A DNA stretch of 64,000 nt from Paragordius varius. Taxonomy: Eukaryota; Nematomorpha. The translations under genes were made by a program, and so were the position numbers. Below, in pieces: positions 24,722 to 37,047 of the stretch. The stretch's first letter is position 1. Each line of letters begins with the position of its first letter. The notes beneath the pieces were generated by a model, which had not been told where the DNA came from, ran no database searches, and saw nothing but the letters and a program-made list of their open reading frames with translations. The stretch covers positions 1,426,001 through 1,490,000 of the forward strand of contig OZ176054.1 of NCBI GenBank assembly GCA_964247055.1, written 5' to 3'.

Positions 24722-27700
24722 AAATGTCACTAATACAATTTATGTCATTACTCATTCGAGATTAGGAAAAAAGAGACTTTAAATACTATAATATTTACCT
24801 GAATAATTATTTTTTTTTATTGTTATTTAGTAAACGAAATCTCGCTACTATATGGTAATATAATATATTTTTAAATAAATATCTCATGTAAATATACCTA
24901 AATGACAACAATATATAGATTATAATGCTGACATGCAAAAGGAATATGATCTCTTGATCAAATACCCCAACCCTCAAAGTACAGAAAACAAAACTTGTTA
25001 TTATATGACGTTTGGGCGCAACATTAACAAATCATTGCCTAACTATATTTCCAAACGTGATGGTTAGATTTTTACATTAACTTTTGCTGCTTTGAAAAAA
25101 GATTAGATAATATTGAATTGAAAATTAAATTTATCGAAATTTTAAAAATTCTATAAATTTTCCATTAAATCCCCAAAAAATGTATCCTACATCGTAATTA
25201 AAAACCTTTTTTTATTAAAAAAATATTTTAAACCAAAATTCGATTATTTGATAAAGTTTTCATATAATAATTATATTTTTTTGTGTAGATCTTCTTGCCA
25301 GTTTACGAGAACTACGCACTGAAACTCTTAAAAAAGGTATGCTCTTATTTTTGTTTTAAAATTAACTAAATATTTTAATTTATTGTCAATATTGTAGAAT
25401 TACCCTATAATTATATGGTTCGACAAACGACCTATCTCGGTAAAAATTTAAATTTTAGATAAACTTTTTTCAAAAATTAATTTTGTGCATATTAATAGAT
25501 CAATCCTTACCCAATCTTTGCCCCATTCAAGCTATTGAAGAGATACTGCCATCGAATAAGACATCAAATAAAGGTATGTTCATTCACTTTTTCTTCACTT
25601 TTGAATAATTTAAATTTTTTTGTTCAGGACTTAAATTCTTCTTATATATCTAATAAAGTAGTTTCAGAAAAACCAGCAGCTCAAAACATAAATGTCACTG
25701 TGAATTCCACAAAAGGTCCATATAATTTGGATCCAATACCCGAACCTCATATACTTAGTAAGATACTAACTGGAATATTTTTTATTAAATTTGCAGAACT
25801 GCGCAGTTTGTACTATTTAATTAATATTTATAGAAAGTTAAATAATTAACTGATAAAAATATGATTATGTTTATATAAACTATTGTCCAGCTTTTTTACC
25901 AATTGTTGTACTTGAAACTAAGTGTATGTTCAGTTTAATTTATTTTCCCGATCGATATTTAGATGGTCCAATTGAATCAAAAACTACGGTAGCCTTGCCA
26001 TCTATATTACCAAAAGACCAAGCACGGAGTAATATTATAGTATAAACAATTTTAAGAGTCTTGGTTTTCTAATAAATATCAAAAGTTCCCAAACCATTTT
26101 TGTAGTTATAACAGGGCAATAGGACGTTTAATAACTTTTCATTATAAATTAAGTCGAAAACTATGTTTATGTAGTTTATTTAAAAAGTATAAACATAATT
26201 AGTATTTTTCCTGGGGATTTTAACCTGTCAAAAGACGGTATGACTCTTATCAATAATGTCCTCTACGGTCAAACCAATCAATTATAAGACAAAAAAAATC
26301 CATTTTTCTATTAAATGTGTTTATCTTCTTAATTCAAAAATTATTTGAAATATCTCCTTCTGGAAATTTAGCCATAATTATTCCTTAATTTTTGATCCTT
26401 TTATTAGTTTAAGTTATGTTAAATTTCTACGTTTATTCGTTTAGTTGTGATTGCCGGTAATTTGAATCAGATTATATTATGTTGTCGTTTAGAATTATAA
26501 TTGAATGTCACTCTACTAATAAATAAATTTCTTTATTTTCCAGGGGCGACGCTTACAGGCATAGCTGGTAAATACTATTTTTTGCTCTATATTCCTAACA
26601 ATTACATAACAGCATTGCACTATATTTATGAATATGGAATAGAGATGTACAGTCATGTAGACTTTATATTGTTAAAGATTTACTTTTTTTCGTTAATTGG
26701 GTATTAATATTTGGTAAAGAATATAAAAACAAGAGCAATATGGTATTACCATATCATATTCTTTAAAAAAGTAAAAAATGAAGGGGAAGGGCGTCGGAAA
26801 TCTTTGGTAAAAATGAAAATACACTAACTACTAACCCTTCACTTAAATTTGATGGATATTTTTAATGTTAAATTTTGAGAATATCATAGCAATTTATGTT
26901 AACATTTGGAATATTGTTGTTACGTAATTAGATGCGGAATTTTGTGGGTTTTTATCTTTAATAATAATTTAATAAATTGTAAAATGGGTATTTTATTATT
27001 TATGTTAAATTCAATAATTACTATTTTTCAACATGATAAATACCTGTATTAATCGATATTGGTATTTTATATGGTTGTTATTAGTAATTAAAATACAGGT
27101 TATATATTTGTTAAAATTTAAGTAGATTTTGGATTGTTTTTGTTTTTATGTTATTCATTGTCAATTTTTATCTATTGACATTTTAATCAGGTAAAATTGC
27201 GGTTTTTAAATTTAGTCAAATTTAATTTTTTTGTTTTTTATTTAACATTGTTAATTGTAATTAATTACATATTGTGATTTTAAAATTACAGGTGAAAATT
27301 GTGGTTTTTAATAAATTTAGTAAAATTGAATTTTTTTGTTTAGGATTTGCATTGTAATTTCAAAAAAACTGGTAAAAATGGCGGTTTCAAAATTTTTTTT
27401 ATTGTTAATTGTAATTAATTACATATTGTGGACATTTTAATAATTACAGGTAAAAATTGCAGTTTTTAATAAATTTAATAAAAATTGAGTTTTTGTTTTT
27501 TAGGATTTGCATTGTTAATTGTAATTAATTTATTTGGTCATTTTAATAAATACAGGTAAAAATTGCGGTTTTTATTACTAATTGAATAGCAATAAATGTC
27601 GATATCTGTATATCCCAATTTTTACTGTAATATTTATGTATATATAGGTGTGGGTGTGGCAATCGGGACAGCGACCGGAACGGCTGCAGCCTCAGCTGGA

Positions 27701-30131
27701 ACCGGTCTTGTGGTTGAAGGGGGAACTGCTTTGGCCGCTGGGGCTGAGACCGCTTTTGAATCTCTCACAGCTGGAAGTGAGACCTCTTTAGAATCTTTAA
27801 CGGCTTCTTCAAGTTCTTCAAGTTCATCCTCTTCCTTTACGGCGGCACTACAAGCCAACAGAGTCATCAGCAAAGGAACTGCCAAAGCAGTTGCATCTTT
27901 CGCCGTGCCCCCGACTGCGTATGGGGCTTATCGAGCCTCCGCTCATTCCTCCCATTCTGAAGGCGGTCCTTCTCATATCAGTAGTTCGGATGTACATACC
28001 CATATTCACACTGAAGTACACGAGGAACAACCTGAGGGCCCTGTCACCATTAGCAAGTTACAACCTAACCCAAATTCTATACGGATTGAACATGAAAGAC
28101 TGCTTGGTGGAGGGACAGACGGTCCCAGTTCTCCGAGCAGTGAAAGTCACTCATCGGATTCTTCGCAAACTCAGCATCAATTCAATGTTCCTTCCAAAAA
28201 ACGACCAGCTGAGGACAGACCACAAGGACGTAAGTCATTTTGAAATAATATTTTGAAAATTTCATTAATATTTTTTATACCCTTTTAGCTGAACCGAAAT
28301 CACAAAGATCAGGTAAAATTTTGTTAAACTGGAAAATTTAGTTGTGAAAAAAAATTAAGAGTTATACTCAATTAATTACTAAACATAAAATACCAATTAT
28401 TTTATAGATTCCGAATTATTGGAATCCTTACTTTCCCGAAAAAGATCCCGGACTCCAGTTAAAGCCCCTAAAAAAACTGTTAACCCTGCCTCTGCCCCCA
28501 CCCAAATACATGAGCCTTCGACATCTTCCGTTGTCCAACCCTCTCATCCTAATGCTGCGTCTAAACAGTTTGAGAGGCCTGCACAATCTACTCGAGATTC
28601 CAATAAACCCAGACAACAGGTATCGAAACTTTTGCAACAACCAAATGTTTTAAAAGCCTCTAAACCAAGGCGGCCACCAACCTCAAATCGTGTCATTCCT
28701 GAAACTGTGGAGTCACCGAGCATCCCAGACACGCCTGATACACCAAGAACCCTTTCCTCGAATCCAGGTTTATTTTATAATAAAATAATATGGCTTATTA
28801 CAGGGGTCTCCAACATGGGTCTGACAAAAATAGAAAATATGATCACCAAGAAAATTTGAATCTTAAAAAATTAAAAAAGTCTCTTTTCATGTGGCAAAGT
28901 ACTCAAGTGTAATAAAAATTATAGTCATAATTTTTTTATTTTATTACAGTTTTATGTTTGAAATCTAATTAAATATTTAATAATGATCATGATTTTCAAA
29001 GGCGGCCCGCCGGATATGTTGGTCAACCTTTCTGTATAAGATAATGAGTGTCAACCCATATATATCCTTATATGAGTATTATTGGCAAATGCTTACTGAT
29101 CGTTAATTTTAACCCTAAATAAAACGTAGATGAGAACTTGCGTCCTGTGGAAATTTTAGAAGAATCAAACCAGCCTGGAAGTATGCTATAATTCTAGTTA
29201 AATGACTTATCACATTATAATACTTCCCGAATATATAAAACGTAAACGAATTAAATACAAAGAGTCTCTATATTATCCACATTTATTTGCTTTATAGAAC
29301 ACCAAAACGTTAAAGATTGTAAGACTTTCATATATTAATTATTTTGTTTAGAGTATCAATTATTTGTATAAATAGTTTTAAAAATGTTAAAATATTTAAA
29401 ATTAAAAGTTGATCCTATATATATATATATATTGGCTTAAAACCAACATTTTTCCAAGCAAACGCAACATTATTTCAAGCAAGCTTATTTTTTCATTCAA
29501 ACGTACTTTTTCAAGAAAGGACAATTGAATTGTCTTGAAATAATGTTGGGTTTGCTTGAAAAAATGTTGCTGTTGACTGAAAAATGGTATGTATGTCATT
29601 AATTTTTAATAACTATGAAAAAATTTTTCAGAATTTTTGAAAATTAATTATTAATACTTGAGTGCCTATTACTAAATGGTTGTATTTTATATATTTCATA
29701 TATTATTTTTTATATACATTCAAGGGCTAAGAAGTAATTATTACTGCTAATATATTTGTGATGGATACAGTAACGAGAGCTATTAATAATTTCAGCTTTT
29801 ATAAATAGCTTAAACTTAAAGTGTAAAATGTATTAAATGTCAGTTGTCATGTATATTTTTATTTTCAATATTTGAATTGATAAATAAAATTATTGCAACA
29901 TGACAATGCAAATAAAAAACCCTTTTACCCATTTAAAATTCTGAACATGCCAATAATATCTCTCGTTAAATTTTACACAGATTGAATTTTGATAGAAAAT
30001 CAATTTTAAATAATTTTTTAATTCAAATATAGTAAAATTTATTTTCATATTAATTAACTTTATATTAATGTTTTACGAAATCCAAATATACAGGATCTCA
30101 CGGTATTCCTGGTAAGTCACCGTTAAATATA

Positions 30132-30168
<37 letters not shown>

Positions 30169-33100
30169 GTAATAAATATTTAATAAATATCCCTTTGACT
30201 AATTAATTTTCATTTCACAAAACCAGTATCTGATGAAATTTTACCCACCGAAAACGGTAATTTTACAATAAATATTGTATTCATCTTATATAGAGTAAAA
30301 ATTGAAATTATACGGACAAAACGTAAAATATAAAATATTGTTTCTAAAAGTAATCATATTTTTTAAAAACTTTATTTATTTAAACAAAACTCATTGTTTT
30401 AAAATGCAAAATATTTAATAAAAATGTATATTAGTAACACATCAAGTAATATTGTGCAATCGTAATTAAATTATAAAAAATAATGGTTTAAAAAAGTATG
30501 GTTGTCTTTTGAAAAAAGATATTAGTCTTATATTTTCCGTTTTATCCGTATTCAATTTTTATGTATTTTTGTGACATCATTTGTTATAATGAAAATTCAG
30601 CTAAAGCATTTAAAATTGTTCCACTTTTTTTACAAAATGCATAGTTCAACGTCAGGAATCAGCCATACACAGCGATAATGGTATTTTTTATAATTTTGAA
30701 ATTTTCCAAAATAGGTTCTCATTACTTATTTTTGCTTATTTAGGAGGATCACCTTCAAGTATTTATTATTAACAACAACAGCACGAATATCCCAAATCTA
30801 ATGATCAATAATTTGATATATTAATTATATTAAATATAGAGATTTGATTAGCTACATTTTACAAATAATATAAAAATGCCCAGGTGTCGTTTTAATTAAA
30901 GTGCCTTTTGTTTGATCAAAAAAATTCATTTTTCTTGGAAACCGTTTTTAACAATGAATAAGGCATATATTTTGTGTGACTCTTCCGTGCCGCATCAAAT
31001 ATTTATAAAATAAGTGGTTTAAATATTTGTTAAATACCTAAAATGCTACACATGGCTAACAGGAGCGACGCACTGTTTTGACGATTAACAATCACTAATG
31101 TTTATTTAATCTTGATAAGTAAAAAGTAAATACTCTAAAATTAATTTTACATGGTTATTTTAGCAATTGAATTGGAATCACAATCGAATTCCCATTCTAC
31201 AAGTATAGCTGATTATTTTATATCTTATTTGTGATCGATAAATAATTATTTTATTTAACTTATTTAACAATGAACCTCAGCTCTCTTTTAATTTCATATA
31301 TTTTTGCAAAAATTTTAAATTTTATTTATATATCTTATACTCCTTATTTAGTGGTCGTTTCATCAGATCCTGGTAAATATTCTTCTTTGAATAATATTAT
31401 CATAACCTCTACAGATCCTTGCAAGCGATTCTATTAAAACTCCATTTAATATATAATAACCTTTATCATTAAAAATATTATATAAATGTACTAATCACAC
31501 AATCTGGAGTCATAGTAAATGTATATTTTTGAACTATAATACTAAGATCCCCATACTTTAGGTTAAAGGGTATACGATATACATTAATAATTTAAATTAC
31601 ACAAACAAAACGTAAAAATTAAAAAATATATTTCATAAAAAGACAACCATATTTTTAAACCTTTATTTTTAATACTCGTTTGGTACAATTGTATCACACT
31701 CTGTTGTTTGTTAACACATACATAATATCACAATCGTTAGCATAAACATTATTTAGAAAATTTAAAATATGGCTCTCTTTTCATAAACCATATTTATTCT
31801 TTTAATTTTATGTTTGTCTAAAAATAATTTTGATTTTTAATTTACAATTAATTGTATAAAGAATAAAGGGATATTGTTTTAGATCGCTAATTTTGTAAGG
31901 AAATAATTTATTTTGTCTAAATAACAATTATAAAACATATGCAATTATGATTAAAAAATTACTTCCATTACACTTTTCAAAAATAACATATACAGTTTTG
32001 AATTCCATTTAAAACAAATAAATGATTTTAAAGGTCATTAATTGGCCAATTTTGTTGTAACAACATTATAAAATTCGTTTAGAATAATAAAACATATGTT
32101 TGGCCGCATTGAGATGATAATTATATCAAGTTTTAAATTCCTTTTTGGGTCCAATACTCCAAAAAAATAAAGTATTATGCAAGTATAATCTTTTATTGCC
32201 GAATTGCATAGAGCATCACATAAATTCCAATTGAATCATAGTTGATTTATATGGTATTTTGAAAGCAACAATGTTTGAGAATCAGGAAACTAAAATATTA
32301 GTTACTACTCCGGTTTCAAGTCAAATTTATAGCTCTTGTTTTTCGCATACAAGGAATTTTTCTTGAAACAGGGATGGACTGTATCACTATGGGTTTCGAT
32401 AATTTTAAACCATTTAATTTTAAACAACTACTGGTTTTCCTTTATTAATCGTACGGTCCATTCTCAAAAGGACCATAAAATCCTGATAAATTTTTGCGTT
32501 TGATGTATTAATCTTTATCGCTACCTTATAAATGAATGATTTAAAAAAATTTCTTTTAAAAAATACAGATGGAAATCCCGATTCCATTCAAAGTACTGAC
32601 ACAATCACACAAATTCATTCGCAGGATAGTAAGAATATATCTAATTTTTTTAGCAGTCAGACTCTCAGATACAAATTCCCCACGCGGTATTTTTAAAAAA
32701 ACTAAACATATTTATACATATATATAATGTGCAATATAGGTTCAATGTTTATAATTTGCTTATATTAGCATGCATAGGAAATTTACCAGTTTTCACCGAA
32801 AAAAAATTGACAGCTAAATTAGAACTAAACTAAAATATTATAGCAGTCAGCAGTTTCGAAAATAGTAATAAAAATTTATTGGTGAATATGGCTCAATCTT
32901 TCGAACAGGGGTGCATAAATATCGGCTTCTTTTATAATTTCTGGTTTTTTAAGCCCACTACATCTTCTGAATAATGGTAAATTTTGGATTAAAATTCTTT
33001 TTTTAACATTTTTAGAGCACTTTTGCATACCAAAAAAGCGTGTTGAGCATCCCTACTTTAAATAAAATATGGTGTTTTTAATAGTTTAGGCATAAAAATA

Positions 33101-34268
33101 TGTTAATTTTAATAATAAAGTTTTTAACATGATGAGTTTATCTACTAAACCATATATTTTATTTCTCCCATCTCAGAAACCAAACAAATTAATCATATGT
33201 AATAATATTCGCCGGATTTTTCAGTCAAGAGTGCGACCGCTAATAAATTTTGAATATTTTTAACACTTTATTACGTTTTCAAGTTTGTATTTTGGGGGGA
33301 GTTTTATCCTAAGAGCCATACTAAATAAGCTATTTGGAAAAATGTTTTTTTAAATTTCTGACAACTGTATCAAAAAAAAGTTAAATTTTAAAGTGTTCTT
33401 ACACTTGGAGCTTACCAACGGTTAAAAAACGCTAGCATTTAAAAAATTTACTATATTGTTCAAAAAACTAAGGTTAAATATTTACTTAATTTTCATAAAA
33501 TTGATTGCGATTTCTGTTTTAGAAATTTAAAAAAACACGAAAAAAAATTGGTTATAGTGTAATATCCACAATACATTTTATTTAAAATAAATGAATATTT
33601 TAGAGATCGGTCCAATATCTTATATATATTATGTTATTCAAAAGCTAGGAAAATTTTTATCTTATTTTCTTTAAAAACATCTGATTTTTATATTTCGGTT
33701 AACTTTACAAAAATAAATTTTTTATTACCTCTAATATATCATTTAAACTTCAAATTGACCGTTGTTCACCCTTGAACAATTTAATTTCACCGTATAAATT
33801 TCTATTTTAATATTAAAATTTACCTATATTTTTTTAAAAAAACTTTGTTTAACATTAAAATGATAGTACTGAAAAAATAATAAACTCATAAATTATTTGT
33901 CGAACACAATTTTTTTAATTTAAATTGCTCAAGGTGAACTCTGATTGTTTAAGGGTGAATTGGAATCGTAAATGGTATTAAAGGTTTAACCATTTTAATT
34001 AAACGAAAATTCTATAAACAATTCCTAAAAACAATTGACGAATCAGTTTATTATTCTACTTTGAAACAAACGCCTAAAATTATTTGGAATAACTGGTAGA
34101 TTTCCTATTTGAATAATATAAATTTACTATTTATTAATGCAACTATATTATGATAGATTCATCTGTATCCATACACTCGCAACAAAGTAGAAATAAAAAT
34201 AATAATAAAAATATTAATTATAAAAACTTAGCTGAAATCGTGGCATCACCAGCTCAAGGTTAGTGTTT

Positions 34269-34324
<56 letters not shown>

Positions 34325-37016
34325 TTTAAAAATTGGGAAATTATTTTTTTATCAGTAAATTTGGCCGTATACTTTATATTTTTATTTAAATTGAGGAAAA
34401 ATTATTTATTTATTAAAATTTTTTTCTATCCATAAATTATTTTTAATGGTGTCTATAGATAAAAATAAAATATACATAACATTATCGGTAGGTCTCCAAG
34501 ATCCCCCCAATCAAATCAAATATATGTCTATATAAAAAATTCTTTTTTTAGAAAATTACAATTTTATAATTTTTATATAATTTTTTTGGCTATACAGCAA
34601 ATAACCAGCATTCACGTGATGTTGCAGATCCCCTACAAAATATCCAGTCTATAGAAAGTTGCATTTTCATATTTTAATCTTAATTAGCTCTGATAATATC
34701 TGATACCGATTCACCACGTCGTAATATTTTTTATATATTCAAACATATTTTATTGGAAAATCTAATATTTTCTCCTATTAGTTCCGTCATACCCATCTAT
34801 TCACTCGCAACAAAGTAGAAATTAACTATTTTTTTACTTTTAACAATAAATTAAAATTATATACTATTTAGCCTTGATCAGGGAGTCACCAGCTCATGGT
34901 AAACTTTTGAATCCAATATTATATTATTTGGTACAGGTTATTATATAAAAAACGATCAGACATTTATGAGAAAGAATATTTAACACAACAAAATTACAAA
35001 TAAGATTTGACTTAGAGTGGTTAGGTTTTTCTTTGTGGAATAGTGTCCTTAAAAGTAAATAATTTGAAATTGATTGCGCGATGAATCTCTTATATGTTAC
35101 AGCATGCTATTTTTATTTTTTGTTGAAGCGTACATCTGATTATTATGCCAAAAGAATCTTACAAAATTCATTGAAATTTAAACAGTTGTGGCTTTAAGTA
35201 TATATGTATATGATAGATAGCATAATTACGAATTAATTTTAGCATTTTAATTAAGTTATGAGCTAAAAAGATACATTATCAATAGATAAGCCTTTATAGA
35301 TACGCATTGGGGGAAGAATAATATCATTTTTAGAAAAATAGTTTCTATAATCGTATAAATTGCCAAATAGATTATATAGCTAAAATTTGTTGATTATAAT
35401 TTTTGCAGATAAAAAATCGCAAAAACGGGTCAAACCACGCTGCTCGTCAAACATATTTTTTTGGTAAAAGAGTAGTATTTAAAACATATATTTTAAAAAA
35501 GTTCTGTCTTTTCGAAATAAGTCATTGCTTTATTTAACCAAAATAGAAAAGTTAATATATTTTAATCATGAATTTATGTATATATTATAAATTTACAGCA
35601 AGTAATATCCCTTCGCTTCAAGGCTCAGATATACCAGACATTAATTCGATAGAAAGTTGCATTTTCATATTTTAACCTTTATTAGCTCAAAGAATATCTG
35701 ATACGAATTCACCACATCGTAATATTTTCGATATTTTCAAAATTATTTTATGAACTAATCTTTTCTCCTATTAGTTCCATCCTACCCATCTTCTATCCAT
35801 TCGCAACAAAGTAAAACTTAGACTATTTTTTTCTCTTTTAATAAATTATTACTCATTATAATTTTAGCCCTAATCAGGGATTCCCCAGCTCATGGTAAAT
35901 TTTCAACAAAATATTTTATTTTATTCTAAACAATAAAAATCGATCAGATATTTAAGAACGCGACCGACTTTCAATGAAAATCAAAATAATTTTAACAACA
36001 TTTTACACAATAATCTGAATGACATTTAAAATTTTTTTTTTAATAATTTAAAAAATGTAATTTAAAAATTATTATTCAGCTATAAAAATATAATTGATAC
36101 TTCAAAAATAATAAAAAATTGGTAAAAGTATTTGTAAGGACAATGTGTGTCGACAAATTTAAGATATGTCTTATAAAATATATGTATTATAATATTAAAT
36201 AGTTGCCAAATGTCAAAAACATACATTTTCAGTAGATATATTGACGTCATATAGCGCACAGGATATAATGTATCATTTTAAAAATATATTCTCTTTAATC
36301 TTATAAATTTGCTAAAATTTTTCAGATTTAAATTTAACTGCTACATGTGAAAAAACGAAAAAACAGTTGTTTCACATTTAAAACAAGTGTGCCCAATTTA
36401 AATTTTCCTTCTATACATTATAAAATCATCACATTCTGTGCTTTTGAAGTCGGGTGCATATAACCTTATTTACCCAAAATAAAGCGTATAGCAATCAAAT
36501 TAATAAAACGATATATTTAAATTATACAGCAGGTAATATCCCTTCGCTTCAAGGTTCAGATATACCAAACATTCACTCGGTAGAAAGTATACATTTCCAT
36601 TTTTAACCTTTTTTAGCTATAAGGAATTCGGGTATTGATTCAAGTCTTAAAATTTTTTATATATTTAAAATTATTAATCTAATCTTTCTCCTATTAGTTT
36701 CATCCCCATCTATTCACTCACAACAAAGTAGAACTTAAACTATTTCTTCATTCAAAAATAAATTATTAATCAATATAATTTTAGCCTTAATCAGGGATTC
36801 ACCAGCTCATGGTAAATTTTCAACAAAATTCCATTTTATTATAAACAATAAAAATTGATCAGACATTTATGGACGCGACCGACTTTCAACAAGAATCAAA
36901 ATAATTTTAGCGATAGGTCCAAATTTTAGTCAAATTATTTAACTTATTGAAATTATAATCTTTAATTCGTAGCAGTCCACACAAAATAAATATCTTGATG
37001 AAATAAAATTTAGCAT

Positions 37017-37047
<31 letters not shown>

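Larger units (their letters stand above)
21825..26028 (+). other. Ectodomain unit 3
   Basis: Exons: a 21825-21851, b 21908-21922, c 22046-22072, d 22184-22246, e 22317-22336, f 22388-22403, g 23577-23621, h 23679-23717, i 24831-24854, j 24919-25062, k 25289-25336, l 25398-25439, m 25499-25573, an extra exon 25668-25757, n 25963-26028. Lengths of a, b, c, d, e, f, g, h, i, k, l and n equal those of unit 2. Key pieces: RLITG, NNWKNQSKG, LAYNMHYFDNQ, SSYET, RFPSQGILNGSQ, NEISLLYG, ENKTCYYMTFGRN, LRELRTETLKKG, PYNYMVRQTTYLG, PNLCPIQAIEE. The extra exon adds sequons NVT and NST. For that exon only the acceptor at 25667 keeps the frame open. Confidence 0.8.
29130..31372 (+). other. Tail micro-exons, first group
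   Basis: Phase-1 exons 29130-29180 (ENLRPVEILEESNQPG), 30094-30111 (SHGIPG), 30227-30256 (SDEILPTENG), 30645-30680 (QRQESAIHSDNG), 30744-30758 (GSPS), 31164-31202 (IELESQSNSHST) and 31352-31372 (VVSSDPG). All are multiples of three with AG/GT borders, and the junctions are all sense. They resemble degenerate versions of the later cassette pieces (IHSQQS, DSPAHG). Individually such short exons are weak; their shared phase and order make the group credible. Confidence 0.6.

Noticed and set aside
27634-28030. Minus-strand frames opposite the 582-nt exon
   Set aside because: Mirror of a GC-richer coding exon; the plus frame has proper splice borders in the gene's phase and the minus frames do not.
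27648-28229. Likeness of the Gly/Ala stretch to hydrophobic starts of some small viral structural proteins
   Set aside because: It is compositional only; the exon is spliced into a host gene in the right phase and no other virus-like part is present. I found no retroviral, LTR or capsid-bearing element in the window.
29298-29318. A 21-nt phase-1 candidate exon coding HQNVKD with a good GTAAGA donor
   Set aside because: Joining it to the next exon (30094) creates TGA at the junction, so it is not used in the long frame; it could only act as a stop-containing alternative exon.
35409-35465. Candidate exon between tail cassettes 2 and 3 with basic residues (KKSQKRVKPRCSS)
   Set aside because: No donor in the required phase; it would also add a cysteine unlike the rest of the tail.
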